DNA of 64,000 nucleotides from Spirochaetia bacterium UBA5763. GTDB lineage: Bacteria > Spirochaetota > UBA4802 > UBA5550. A program made the translations under genes and the position numbers. The stretch covers positions 74,783-138,782 of the forward strand of contig DIEX01000020.1 of assembly GCA_002418835.1 (NCBI GenBank), read 5' to 3'. The first letter of the stretch is position 1. Every line of letters starts with the position of its first letter. Below the pieces are notes generated by a model. That model did not search any database. It was not told the origin of the DNA and saw only the letters and a list, made by a program, of their open reading frames with translations. Of this stretch, positions 34,426 to 43,618 are shown one piece after another.

Positions 34426-35226
34426 ATGAAAATACGAAAGATAAATAAAAACGAAATAAAATACGCCCAGGACCTGCTCCCTGCGAACTGGGATTCAAAC
34501 CTGGAGGAACTCTTCAGTAAACACGGCAATGAAGGGGTTTTCCATCCCCTTGCGGCAGTTAAGAATGACACTCTTATCGGATACGGCAATGCCTTCATAT
34601 TCGGAAAAACAGCCTGGCTCGGTAATATCAATGTTGAAAGGGAGTTCAGGAGACACGGCATCGGCATAGAAATTACAGCTCAGCTCCTTCAGCACTGCTT
34701 CAGAAGCGGAGCTACTTCAATAAACCTCATAGCCACTGAAGCCGGAGAGCCGTTATACAGGAAACTCGGATTTGTAGAGGATACCCTTTATCTCTTCTAC
34801 ACCGGATGGTATGACGGAGATATCCAGGGACGCATAGAAAAGATTGAAAAGAGGGACAGGTGCAGGGTCCTTGAAATAAACCATCACGTTACAGGTGAGG
34901 TAAAGGATTCAGTTCTTCATGAATACCTAACTTCGGGGTATAAATACCTCGATGATGATAATAAAATCACCGGATTCTACCTCCCCGGTTATGGGAACGG
35001 TATGGTACTTGCAATGGACGACGTTTCCGGAAGGGAGCTCCTGAAATTCAAACACCACAAAAATCAAACCATGAGTGTTCTTTCAGAGGAGAATGAATCC
35101 GGAGTCTCTCTCCTTGAGGAACTTAACTTCAGAAAGGTAAGCAAATCAAAGAGGATGTACCTCGGTGAATACACCCCCTGGCTCCCGCAGAATACATTCA
35201 GCAGGGGCACCACATACGCCGGATAA
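34426..35226 (+). CDS. GNAT-family N-acetyltransferase
   Basis: 266 aa, cytoplasmic. Residues 1-130 form a GNAT fold: NDTLIGYGNAFIFGKTAWLGNINVERE then the acetyl-CoA loop RRHGIG, the following helix IEITAQLLQHCF, and LYRKLGFVEDTLYLFY. The remaining 130 residues (DGDIQGRIEKIEKRDRCRVLEINHHVTGE...) look like a second, degenerate GNAT lobe of the tandem-GNAT kind, with GVSLLEELNFRKVSKSKRMYLGE near the end as the LxxxGF-like strand. Acceptor unknown. It is convergent with the phosphatase gene, with a single base between the two stop codons, so transcripts of the two may interfere. Confidence 0.85.
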   Translation: MKIRKINKNEIKYAQDLLPANWDSNLEELFSKHGNEGVFHPLAAVKNDTLIGYGNAFIFGKTAWLGNINVEREFRRHGIGIEITAQLLQHCFRSGATSINLIATEAGEPLYRKLGFVEDTLYLFYTGWYDGDIQGRIEKIEKRDRCRVLEINHHVTGEVKDSVLHEYLTSGYKYLDDDNKITGFYLPGYGNGMVLAMDDVSGRELLKFKHHKNQTMSVLSEENESGVSLLEELNFRKVSKSKRMYLGEYTPWLPQNTFSRGTTYAG

Positions 35227-35227
35227 T

Positions 35228-36454
35228 CTAAAACTCGTACAGAAGCATGGTGATATCATCCTCGTATTCAACATTCCCCGCGAAGTCATGAAGATTAAGC
35301 AGAAGCGAATCGAGAATATTTTTTTTACCGGAGAGGATCGTTGATTTAAACGCCTTACTCAGCCTTTCAGAACAATACATCTCACCATCGGTGTTCCGCT
35401 GTTCGATTATCCCGTCAGTGAAAAAAAGCAGCTTATCACCTTCGTTATAGGGCACTTCAGTGATACTGTAAACCGGATCATCAACAATACCAAGTCCCGG
35501 GCCTTTTGCACTTATAGTCCGGAAGTTCCCTTTCTCCGAGTTCCAGAAGAACGGCTGGTGATGACCGGCTTTCGCGAAAATTACTTTTTTTTCTGCGGTA
35601 TCAATTATTGTATAATAGCATGTGGCATAGATTGAGTTAATCACTTCATATAAATGATTATTAAGCTTTGAGAGAAACAGTACAGGATCATCACCGCACT
35701 CTTTCACAAGCATAACAAAGGCGCTCTTCAGAACCCCGGTTACAAGGGCAGCAGTAATACCATGCCCCTGTACATCGGCAATAATCATGTATATCCTGTT
35801 ACCCGCTGTAAAGACATTGATAAAATCTCCGCCGATTGCTTCAGAGGGCTGATAAATAAAAGTATGTTTAACCCCTTTATATTTATGCTTCCCTGGTTCT
35901 GTATTGATGAAATACTGCTGAATTTCCTGCGCGGTCGAGAGGTCCCTGTTTATCCTGCTTAATATTTCATTTTTCTCCCTTAGGTAATACTGGGAAAATG
36001 TAAAGCTGGAGAGCCTCTTTCTGAACCTTGAAAAAATTTCAATAAGAGTATTGCGATACATCCTGTTTGCAATCTCAAGGTTGCTGCTGAACACGTTATC
36101 AAGATCAGTACGCGTAAGCATGAAGATTGATGTCTCCTCTATGGCTGTAACAGTGGCAGACCTGGGGAGGTTATCGAAGAGAGAGAGCTCTCCGAAAAAA
36201 GCCCCGTCATTGAGCACACCCAGTGAGACCTGTTCACCCTTTCTGTCCGACTTGGTCACAAGCACAGCACCCCTGTTTATTATATACATGGTGTTACCCT
36301 GTGTACCTTCCACTATAATGAAGTCACCTGAGTGAAAGGTCTTCTGCGTGAACAGAGGCTCAATGAGCTTCAGTTCATCATCCGAAAGCCCCTGCAGGCT
36401 CGGGACTGTTTTAAGCACTGAAATTATATGTTCAGTATTCCGTGTTTCCATCAT
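35228..36454 (-). CDS. cNMP-binding PP2C-type (SpoIIE-like) phosphatase
   Basis: 408 aa, soluble. Residues 15-135 are a cyclic-nucleotide-binding domain (HSGDFIIVEGTQGNTMYIINRG; GELSLFDNLPRSATV contains the phosphate-binding arginine). A helical linker (140-190) leads to a SpoIIE/PP2C domain: GGDFINVF, IIADVQGHGITAALVTG (metal-binding DxxGHG), KAGHHQPFFW and LLFFTDGIIEQRN. Such phosphatases dephosphorylate STAS anti-sigma antagonists. The STAS genes at 4507 and 8773 are candidates within this window, but nothing ties them directly. A cNMP input suggests cAMP or cGMP control. Confidence 0.92.
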   Translation of the reverse strand: MMETRNTEHIISVLKTVPSLQGLSDDELKLIEPLFTQKTFHSGDFIIVEGTQGNTMYIINRGAVLVTKSDRKGEQVSLGVLNDGAFFGELSLFDNLPRSATVTAIEETSIFMLTRTDLDNVFSSNLEIANRMYRNTLIEIFSRFRKRLSSFTFSQYYLREKNEILSRINRDLSTAQEIQQYFINTEPGKHKYKGVKHTFIYQPSEAIGGDFINVFTAGNRIYMIIADVQGHGITAALVTGVLKSAFVMLVKECGDDPVLFLSKLNNHLYEVINSIYATCYYTIIDTAEKKVIFAKAGHHQPFFWNSEKGNFRTISAKGPGLGIVDDPVYSITEVPYNEGDKLLFFTDGIIEQRNTDGEMYCSERLSKAFKSTILSGKKNILDSLLLNLHDFAGNVEYEDDITMLLYEF

Positions 36455-36541
36455 TGCACTCCATGAAACTGTAAGACAATTTAAATGTTTATTCCTAAAG
36501 ATAGTTAATATAGCGATTTACGATTGAATTAGTTCAATTTC

Positions 36542-36650
36542 CGTCATTCCCGCGAAGGCTGTGGGCGACCGCAGGAAGAGCTGGAAGCTAATCCCATAGT
36601 ACTATTTTATGAGATTCCGGCACTTCGTTGTCACTACGGCCGGAATGACG
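36542..36650. repeat. diverged double-stem element
   Basis: Bounded by CGTCATTCCCGCG and CCGGAATGACG, with ATCCCAT and ATGAGAT as inner arms. The upstream flank at 36487 has TGTTTATTCCTAAAGATAG, the same end as the long elements at 15.7 and 33.9 kb. It occupies part of the 387-bp gap 36455-36841. Confidence 0.65.
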
Positions 36651-36768
36651 AGGCCTTAATTATTTCGTGAAATGCTATAGTACAATTATGAGTATAAGAA
36701 GAATTCCAAAATTCGGAGTCAAACTTTTTTCATTACGGAGAGAAATTTAATCGCATTAAAATCCGTGT

Positions 36769-36819
36769 GTGCTTTTAATCCCGGCGTGCTTTTAGTCTTA
36801 CTGTGCTTTTATAACAAAT
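36769..36819. repeat. three 17-bp direct repeats starting GTGCTTTTA
   Basis: GTGCTTTTA occurs at 36769, 36786 and 36803, exactly 17 bp apart, between the phosphatase start region and the end of the GGDEF gene. Role unknown. Confidence 0.5.
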
Positions 36820-36841
36820 GATAATTATACCAGCGATCACC

Positions 36842-37885
36842 TTATTCATCAAAAATCATAACGTCGCCTTTCTGTATCGTCTCCGGTTTAACGAGCCCTT
36901 TTTCAACAAGCTCACTGTAAAGGCATGTCATGTTCTTCCCGTTGTTTTTTGCGTAATAAAGCGCCTTGTCAGCGCTCCCGACAAAAACAGAAGTGGACTC
37001 CTCCCCTGTTATCTCCACTATACCTATGCTCACAGTAATAGTCCCTGTCTGAGGGAACCTGTACTCTTCAACACTTTTGCGGAACCTCTCGAATATCGAA
37101 TAAGCACTCTCCGCGCTCTCCGCTCTGATCACAACGATGAACTCCTCGCCTCCGAACCTGAACTTAAGATCCGAAGACCTGAACACCTCCTGCATCAGCC
37201 GCCCGATAAGTATAAGTATCTCATCACCATATATATGCCCGAATGTATCATTGACTCTCTTGAAATCATCTATGTCAAATATTCCGAGCCAGAACCTGTC
37301 GCTGTTACTGCTGGCCCTTCTCTCATTTTCAATTTTCTCCTCATCACCACTTCCCATCCTGCGCAGTTCTATAAATTTCAGGATACTGTCCTCAAATATT
37401 TTTCTGTTAAGGAGCCCGGTGAGAGTATCCCGCTGATTATCTATAAGCACTGAGACAAAATTCTGGTAGATACGGATAAGGCTTTCAAGGACATAGAGAT
37501 CCTGCGTGGTTGTATCAGGCAGGTCCAGCGCTATGAATCCCACATTTTTGCTGAGCACATCAACAGGGCAGATTGTGAAAGGGTGTTCAAAATTATCAAC
37601 AGAGGTGGGCCTATGATCATTAAAAGCTACAACCATTGATTCTATCAGTTCTGAATTTTCTTTGAATATGGATATATCGCAGGAGGGAATAAATCCCTTT
37701 TTACCGTAACTTGCTCCGCTGAGGATATCCATTCCATCTTCAACTGTTTTAAAGAAATAGACTTTTTTACATGGAACAAGCTCAAAGATTGTACGCAGCA
37801 TGGATATCTCAAGAATTTCTATATCCCTGCTTTCAGTAATGCTGACTATATGTCCCAGAATAGAGCTTTGGTCTTCCAAGTGCAT
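36842..37885 (-). CDS. diguanylate cyclase with GAF-like sensor
   Basis: 347 aa, soluble. Residues 15-170 look like a GAF domain (FELVPCKKVYFFKTVEDG, FTICPVDVLSKNVGFIALDLPD). Residues 175-340 are GGDEF: DTLTGLLNRKIFED, FDIDDFKRVNDTFGHIYGDE, active loop GGEEF, with an RxxD inhibitory site (RSSD) five residues before it, and SADKALYYAKNNGKN. Catalytic residues are intact, so it should make c-di-GMP in response to a small ligand or redox cue. Together with the REC-REC-GGDEF protein at 2-1264 and the PilZ protein at 53612 it forms part of a c-di-GMP circuit; no EAL or HD-GYP phosphodiesterase is seen in the window. Confidence 0.92.
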   Translation of the reverse strand: MHLEDQSSILGHIVSITESRDIEILEISMLRTIFELVPCKKVYFFKTVEDGMDILSGASYGKKGFIPSCDISIFKENSELIESMVVAFNDHRPTSVDNFEHPFTICPVDVLSKNVGFIALDLPDTTTQDLYVLESLIRIYQNFVSVLIDNQRDTLTGLLNRKIFEDSILKFIELRRMGSGDEEKIENERRASSNSDRFWLGIFDIDDFKRVNDTFGHIYGDEILILIGRLMQEVFRSSDLKFRFGGEEFIVVIRAESAESAYSIFERFRKSVEEYRFPQTGTITVSIGIVEITGEESTSVFVGSADKALYYAKNNGKNMTCLYSELVEKGLVKPETIQKGDVMIFDE

Positions 37886-37972
37886 AACCGCCGGTTAAAT
37901 ATTATAATAAGCTACAATATAAAATAATACGATAGCCGGTTATTTTGTACAAATATTCCTGTTTTTATTATA

Positions 37973-39199
37973 TTATTTTCTCTTTTTTTCTTTTCTTTTT
38001 CTTCCTGGTATCCTGTGAAAAAAAGCGAGCCCCCCTTCAGAGGTTTCGCGGTATTGCCTCTTCATATCGCGCCCGGTCTGCGCCATTGTACTGACAACCT
38101 CATCAAAGGATATTATATGTCTGCCGTCAGAAAGGAGCACATAACTGGCGCAGTCCATGGCACGCACAGCTGCAATGGCATTACGCTCTATACAGGGAAT
38201 CTGTACAAGTCCCATAATAGGATCACAGGTGAGCCCCAGGTGGTGCTCCATCCCCATCTCAGCGGCATACTCTATCTGGTGCGGAGTCCCCCCCATAAGC
38301 TGCGCTGCTGCACCTGCTGCCATGGCGCATGCGGTACCCACCTCCCCCTGGCACCCCACTTCAGCGCCTGAAATTGACGCGTTACTCTTAACAAAATTCC
38401 CGATAAGCCCGGCAGTGGCAAGAGCGCGTATAAGCTTTTCATCACTGAGATTATAGTACTCTTTAAGAAAAAAGAGCACAGCAGGGAGAACACCGGATGA
38501 ACCGCATGTGGGCGCTGTAACTATTACATTTCCGCTTGCGTTCTCCTCAGACACCGCAAGGGCATAAGAGAACATAGTGCCTGTCTTTTCGATTATCCCC
38601 TTTGCCTGTGTTGTCTTTATATAATATGTTGGAGCTTTACGCATGAGATTAAGCCCGCCGGGGAGCACACCCTCCTTCTCAAGTCCGCGGTCTATGGCTG
38701 ATTTCATCGCGTCGAGAATCTCACGCAGGTAATCCCATATTCCGGGGCCTTCATAATCCTCAACATAGTTCCAGAGAGTTTTACCCTCCCTGTCGCAGAG
38801 TTCAAGGAGTTCTGCCATTGAATTAAAAGGGTAGACCTCGGGAGTATCCGATGCCCCGGAGCTATCCATAAGAGCTCCACCACCGATGCTGTAGGCAGTC
38901 CAGCTTTCAAAGACTCTACCTGCTTCGTCAAGAGCCTCAAAGAGCATTCCATTAGGGTGAAGGGGGAGTTCCTTTCTCTCCCAGAGAATTTCAGATTGTG
39001 CCGGATGCAGAGTTTTGATTATTGACAGATCAGTGAGATGTCCGCGCCCGGTTGCTGACAGGCTACCGTAAAGGGTAACCCTGTATGAAGCGGCTCCCGG
39101 AGTTTTTGACTTAAAGATTTCAGCAGCGTAAGATGGCCCCATTGTGTGGCTGCTTGAGGGGCCAGGCCCGATTCTGTAGAGTTCCCTGAGAGATTTCAT
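37973..39199 (-). CDS. sdaA: L-serine dehydratase (iron-sulfur type)
   Basis: 408 aa, cytoplasmic. Deaminates L-serine to pyruvate and ammonia with a [4Fe-4S] cluster. The N-terminal beta domain starts with RELYRIGPGPSSSHTMGPSYAAEIF. The alpha domain contains TAPTCGSSGVLPAVLFF, GAEVGCQGEVGTACAMAAGA and GLTCDPIMGLVQIPCIERNA, with the cysteines expected to hold the cluster. It is slightly shorter than the 450-aa single-chain enzymes, with a reduced beta domain. A Lys-rich tail (GRKRKEKKRK) is unusual. It is a single gene; no amino-acid transporter adjoins it. Confidence 0.93.
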   Translation of the reverse strand: MKSLRELYRIGPGPSSSHTMGPSYAAEIFKSKTPGAASYRVTLYGSLSATGRGHLTDLSIIKTLHPAQSEILWERKELPLHPNGMLFEALDEAGRVFESWTAYSIGGGALMDSSGASDTPEVYPFNSMAELLELCDREGKTLWNYVEDYEGPGIWDYLREILDAMKSAIDRGLEKEGVLPGGLNLMRKAPTYYIKTTQAKGIIEKTGTMFSYALAVSEENASGNVIVTAPTCGSSGVLPAVLFFLKEYYNLSDEKLIRALATAGLIGNFVKSNASISGAEVGCQGEVGTACAMAAGAAAQLMGGTPHQIEYAAEMGMEHHLGLTCDPIMGLVQIPCIERNAIAAVRAMDCASYVLLSDGRHIISFDEVVSTMAQTGRDMKRQYRETSEGGLAFFHRIPGRKRKEKKRK

Positions 39200-39366
39200 A
39201 AATTCTTCCGTGACACTATAATTAATGCTTACTGAAATTCATAGACAAAGATAACATACAATACAGGGAATATTATGTAAACTTTTTCTCCAGAGGAAGA
39301 GAAATTAAACTTTAATGGTACTAAAACCGGTTTGTTCTTTATAGTAATATAAAAGCCAGTTCCTTT

Positions 39367-39714
39367 TTGATTCAGGCAACCGGCTCTTATGCATCTTTTC
39401 TTTCAGCCATTGATCAATTTGGCTCTCCTCAATGTATTCCGCTGGAGCTGCTTCAGGGATATTTTAAAGGGCTTAATTCTCTGCTTATTGCATATTGGGA
39501 TCTCCCTGATAGAGTATCTGATAAACTTACACGTATCGCCAATGCAGAAGAATTTGCTGATCCTGATGAATCCGCTAATCCAATTATTAAAAAGATGTTT
39601 GCTGAGGTTAAGGCAAGCGCGGAGAATAAGCAGCTTTATTTTGAAAGTATTGTTTATCTGACGGATGTTATTGAGAGGATCATATATAAGCAGAAAATGG
39701 CGGTGATTAATTAA
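39367..39714 (+). CDS. orphan reading frame, possible 3' gene remnant
   Basis: 115 codons open from a TTG at 39367; the frame is closed upstream at 39322 without any ATG. The sequence reads like a real protein (ASFLSAIDQFGSPQCIPLELLQ, DLPDRVSDKLTRIANAEEF, YLTDVIERIIYKQK) with helical, charged composition. There is no credible ribosome-binding site or start codon. It may therefore be the 3' part of a gene that has lost its beginning, or a TTG-started small protein. I recognise no family. It is divergent from sdaA. Confidence 0.35.
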   Translation: MIQATGSYASFLSAIDQFGSPQCIPLELLQGYFKGLNSLLIAYWDLPDRVSDKLTRIANAEEFADPDESANPIIKKMFAEVKASAENKQLYFESIVYLTDVIERIIYKQKMAVIN

Positions 39715-39972
39715 AAAATTTAGCTCCGAAAATTTGTTGAGTTTAAATTTTCACTCAATCTCTGTAATGATGTTATGTCTATTTTTAGTGTTAAGTAATT
39801 GACAATTGTTCTTTATTATTATTTGAATAAAAAATATGGAAGCCTATGCCTGCCAAAGTCTCTGGTTTGCTGCGACTGTTTTTAATAGATTGATTTTTTT
39901 TGAAGACGCGGTTGCCGATCTTATAAAAGCACGGAAAGGTGTTCTGTCATGACATTAAGAGGGACTACGGAC

Positions 39973-42129
39973 ATGTTAAAAAAATGCAGCATAATATCTT
40001 TTTTGTCAAATTTGTTTCTACTATATGTAATTGCATTCTCAGTTACATGGGTGGATGCGGTGGGCGCAACGTCTGGAAAAGGTTCTCGGGATGTGGATGT
40101 CTACACTGCAGGGTACAGCAAGAGCTGGCGCGCGCCAACGTCCGGATACTGGGTAGACGGCAATTGGACAGAATTGGATCTGCCGGATTATGCATATGAT
40201 TCAGAGATAATATCCCTTGTGGTATCGGGCAACGACATTTATGCTGCAGGGAACTGCAGAGGGAGCAATTCAAGACAGACAAAAGAGATACCCGGCTACT
40301 GGAAAAACGGGAAATGGAATCTGCTCCCTCTGCCTGGAGGATCAGGCAAAGCTGATATTATATCGATTATCCTATCAGGGGTCGATTTGTATGTTGCTGC
40401 AAACTACTACAGAGATTTTAGGACAACCTTGCCCGGGTACTGGAAGAACGACAAGTGGACAACACTCGACATGCCCGAAGGGGCAATGACCTGCCGTATG
40501 ACCTCTTTTGTCATTGCAGGCTGTGATGTATATGCAGGCGGTTACTTTTCCGCAAAAGGTAGCGGCGGTAATGCGGAAGCAATGGAAGTCCCGGGCTATT
40601 GGAAGAACGGAACATGGATAGGGTTGAAACCCCCTCCAGGCTCAGCCGACTCAATGATCACCTCGATGTTTGTGTCGGGAAGCGATGTTTATGCCGCAGG
40701 TTTCGGTATACCTGCATCTGAGTCAGGGTCTGGCTACAAGGGTAGTATAACAGGGTACTGGAAGAACGGTATCTGGACAGAGCTGGCGGCAACTGATGCG
40801 CAGCGGACGTCAAAGGCCACGTCAATTGCTGTGTCTGGCAATGAGGTTTATGTTGCGGGGTATTTTGAGGAAGTTCGAGGGAAGACCTTGGCAGGATACT
40901 GGAAAGACGGGAAATGGGTGACACTTGAAGGTTATAAATCCCAACTCCAAAACGCGGTAGTCAGCCTTTATGTAATGGCTAAGGATATATACGCAGTAGA
41001 ACACACTTATGTCAATTCTGACACGGGAAGTCCCGGCTACTGGAAAAACGGGAAAAGAGTGGATATTAAAATTCCAGAGAAGTACGATACTGCAGATGTG
41101 TCGTGTATTGCTGTTTCCGGTGACAGGGTTTATGCTGCTGGGGATAGTTACTGTAATCCCGGCAATGCAACAGGCTACTGGAAGAACGGAATATGGACGG
41201 AGCTTATGCTGCCTGATGTATCGGGCGGCACAGGGATCTCCAAGGTGTCTTCAATTTTCGTGAACGGGAGTGATGTTTACGCAGGAGGGTGCTATAATTA
41301 CCAGGCTGACTTCACTGTAGCGGGGTATTGGAAGAACGGTGCATGGATCCAACTTAGCAGGCCTGACCTGAATGATTCCGAGGTGCTATCCATATTTGTA
41401 AGCAATAGTGACGTTTACGCTGGCGGGTATATCTCCAGGGAATACAACAGAATGGCGGGGTATTGGAAGAATGGCGTATGGACAGCCCTTGGCGAAAATA
41501 TTGGCTTACGAGTACCTGAGATAAGGTCAATTAATGTTTCCGGCAAAGTTGTCTATTCAGGAGGCTACAGCGTCGCAGATGGTGATTATGAAACAGGATT
41601 AACCTCAGCATGTATCTTTGTGAACGGTAAGTTCATGGCCCTGGTGCCTGGGGACCCGGAAAATGAGTCAAAGGTGGAGAGTATTATTGTTTCGAGGAAT
41701 GATATTTACGCTGCAGGATACAGGAGTGGCGATTCCCGCCCAGGGTACTGGAAAAACGGCAAATGGGTACGGCTGGCGCCGCCAGATGAGGATACGTACT
41801 GCTATCTTACTTCAATTTTTATTAATGGTAGAGATGTTTACGCTGGTGGTTACAAGATGGGTTATTTCGGAGAGACGGTTGCGGGCTACTGGAAAAACGG
41901 CAGATGGATTGATCTCCAGCCTGTCGTGAATGAAATGAACTCAAAGGTATTTTCCATCTGTGTATACGGGGTGGATGTATATGCTGCCGGTTTTTGTGAG
42001 GGTATAAACGGCTTGGGAGTTCCAGGCTATTGGAAGAACGGTAAATGGAATGCGCTGGCGCCGCATAAACTTAAGTCTGATTCTGGCGTGACAACGATTA
42101 TTGTTGTGCCTGCAGAGAAAAATAAATAA
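39973..42129 (+). CDS. secreted repeat protein with 14 GYWKNG-type repeats (predicted double beta-propeller)
   Basis: 718 aa from the ATG at 39973, which follows AAGAGGGA and opens directly into a signal peptide (IISFLSNLFLLYVIAFSVTWVDA). An ATG at 39949 is possible but adds MTLRGTTD before the signal. The mature chain is 14 repeats of about 45-55 residues: V(S/A)GxDVYAAGY...GYWKNGxWTxL; thirteen have GYW, and one is degenerate (ACIFVNGKFMAL). Fourteen four-stranded repeats would fit two seven-bladed propellers. Similar secreted proteins of unknown role occur in Leptospira and Bacteroidetes. Isolated gene; its codon and GC feel (GC-richer) differ a little from neighbours. Confidence 0.85.
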   Translation: MLKKCSIISFLSNLFLLYVIAFSVTWVDAVGATSGKGSRDVDVYTAGYSKSWRAPTSGYWVDGNWTELDLPDYAYDSEIISLVVSGNDIYAAGNCRGSNSRQTKEIPGYWKNGKWNLLPLPGGSGKADIISIILSGVDLYVAANYYRDFRTTLPGYWKNDKWTTLDMPEGAMTCRMTSFVIAGCDVYAGGYFSAKGSGGNAEAMEVPGYWKNGTWIGLKPPPGSADSMITSMFVSGSDVYAAGFGIPASESGSGYKGSITGYWKNGIWTELAATDAQRTSKATSIAVSGNEVYVAGYFEEVRGKTLAGYWKDGKWVTLEGYKSQLQNAVVSLYVMAKDIYAVEHTYVNSDTGSPGYWKNGKRVDIKIPEKYDTADVSCIAVSGDRVYAAGDSYCNPGNATGYWKNGIWTELMLPDVSGGTGISKVSSIFVNGSDVYAGGCYNYQADFTVAGYWKNGAWIQLSRPDLNDSEVLSIFVSNSDVYAGGYISREYNRMAGYWKNGVWTALGENIGLRVPEIRSINVSGKVVYSGGYSVADGDYETGLTSACIFVNGKFMALVPGDPENESKVESIIVSRNDIYAAGYRSGDSRPGYWKNGKWVRLAPPDEDTYCYLTSIFINGRDVYAGGYKMGYFGETVAGYWKNGRWIDLQPVVNEMNSKVFSICVYGVDVYAAGFCEGINGLGVPGYWKNGKWNALAPHKLKSDSGVTTIIVVPAEKNK

Positions 42130-42364
42130 TAAAGTTGTTGATTTAGCATTTATCAGCTATTGAAAGGGTAGGTTTCCGGAAACTATTGCAATCAAGTCTT
42201 CACAATCCGGTTCTATTCCATGAAATAATCAGACAGTTCCTATGAGCCGGTGAGAGCGGATTCTTTTGTTTCCGGGCTTGAACAGAGGCTTTCAGGCCAT
42301 AAAGCAAAAATTTTCTTGCAAAAACTCCATTATACAACGATAATTACAATATATATATCGTACA

Positions 42365-42415
42365 GACGTAGCGGATCAAGTACAGACGTAGCATGCTACG
42401 TCTCAACGCTACGCC
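42365..42415. repeat. nested palindrome upstream of the orphan-family gene
   Basis: Inner perfect 20-bp palindrome at 42384-42403 (AGACGTAGC-AT-GCTACGTCT). Outer arms CGTAGCG (42367-42373) and CGCTACG (42407-42413). Ends 27 bp before the ATG at 42442. It sits in a 312-bp gap that otherwise shows no gene. Confidence 0.6.
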
Positions 42416-42441
42416 TCTAAAACAATTTATGGAAGGAAACA

Positions 42442-43539
42442 ATGAACATTAAAGATTACTACTCATCTAAACTCGCTGTCATCTCATCAATACCTGACAA
42501 AGATATCTCTAAACCCGTAAATATCCCTGTGCATATCTATATACAGGAAGCCGAGGACCTCAGATGCTGGTGCCATGCCGACAAAGAGAAGCTTATTGCA
42601 GGGGGCCTTGACTGGTCACTGGTTGAAGACCTCCCTGCACGCATAGACACACTCCGTGAAGCGCAGTCGATATGGAGCGCGTCAACTGATGATATAAATT
42701 TAAAAAAGAGATGGAGAGCGATTACAACCGAAGCCAGGGAACTGCGGCAGCTTCTTCTTCACCACATGAGGTTTATCTTCAGAAAAAATCCTGCCGCTCT
42801 TGCCGGTATCAGAAAATTCAGCGAAGGGAACAGCCACATCGCCATTATCCAGGCTTTGTATGACATCGCGATATTCGGAGAAGACCGTATAGAACTCCTT
42901 GAAGCCGCACGCTTCGACATTACACTGCTGCGGAGGGCTGCTGATCTCTCCGGTGAAATGGCATCACTCTATGCTGTTGTAACAAACACACGCAGAACAC
43001 CTGACAAAAAGTATAAAATCAGAAACCAGGCATACACTCACCTTGCTGAAGCTGTTGAAGAGATACGATTCCATGCGAAACATATCTTCTGGAAAAATCC
43101 CGCAAAGCTGGAAGGCTACAGAAGCGAGCATACAAGACGTAAAAACCGCAGGTATAAGCAGAACTGCAAGGCTAAAGAGCTTATTATCAGCTCTGAGGAG
43201 AGTACAACCGCAGCAAAAGAGGTTACTGAAGCTCCGGAGATATGCATAACCACCACAAAACAGATTACTGATGCTCCGGAGATATGCATAACCTCCTCAA
43301 AACAGATTACTGATGCTCCGGAGAGATACATCACTGCCTCAAAACCCCTTACGGATGTCCCCAAAATGAAGACGGACACATCCATAGCAGAAACGGAAAG
43401 TTTAAAACAAGAGACGAAGAGGTCAAACAGCACGACGAAGAATCTGGAATGTGAGACAAGCGTGAACAAATGGTGTAATGATACCCTGAAAGTGTATCCG
43501 GGACACCATGAACAATACAATAATATCATAATTCATTAA
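42442..43539 (+). CDS. orphan-family protein, paralogue of 62952-63683, with C-terminal heptad-like repeats
   Basis: 365 aa, soluble, mostly helical. Residues 25-90 (VHIYIQEAEDLRCWCHADKEKLIAGGLDWSLVEDLPARIDTLREAQSIW) are nearly copied in the protein at 62952-63683 (VFIQEAENLYNWCQADKEKLIANGLDWSIVEDMP). Similarity continues to about residue 235 (a basic tail). After that this protein alone carries a Ser/Thr-rich region with a 14-residue repeat, TDAPEICITSSKQI, present about three times. Ribosome-binding site AAGGA, 6 bp upstream. No known family comes to mind. The clustering of Trp and charged residues suggests a helical bundle. A nested palindrome lies just before it and GC-rich hairpins follow it. 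Confidence 0.7.
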   Translation: MNIKDYYSSKLAVISSIPDKDISKPVNIPVHIYIQEAEDLRCWCHADKEKLIAGGLDWSLVEDLPARIDTLREAQSIWSASTDDINLKKRWRAITTEARELRQLLLHHMRFIFRKNPAALAGIRKFSEGNSHIAIIQALYDIAIFGEDRIELLEAARFDITLLRRAADLSGEMASLYAVVTNTRRTPDKKYKIRNQAYTHLAEAVEEIRFHAKHIFWKNPAKLEGYRSEHTRRKNRRYKQNCKAKELIISSEESTTAAKEVTEAPEICITTTKQITDAPEICITSSKQITDAPERYITASKPLTDVPKMKTDTSIAETESLKQETKRSNSTTKNLECETSVNKWCNDTLKVYPGHHEQYNNIIIH

Positions 43540-43550
43540 AACCAATGCGC

Positions 43551-43579
43551 TTTGCCCCCTCCGATGATGCGGGGGCTTA
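43551..43579. repeat. GC-rich hairpin repeat, copy 1
   Basis: TTGCCCCCTCCGATGATGCGGGGGC: arms GCCCCC/GGGGGC. Shares TTGCCCCCTCCG with copies at 43626 and, reversed, at 58600. Lies downstream of the orphan-family gene. Confidence 0.6.
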
Positions 43580-43618
43580 CGTGGAACAGTTCATGGCAAC
43601 ATGCAACAATTCAGGAAA

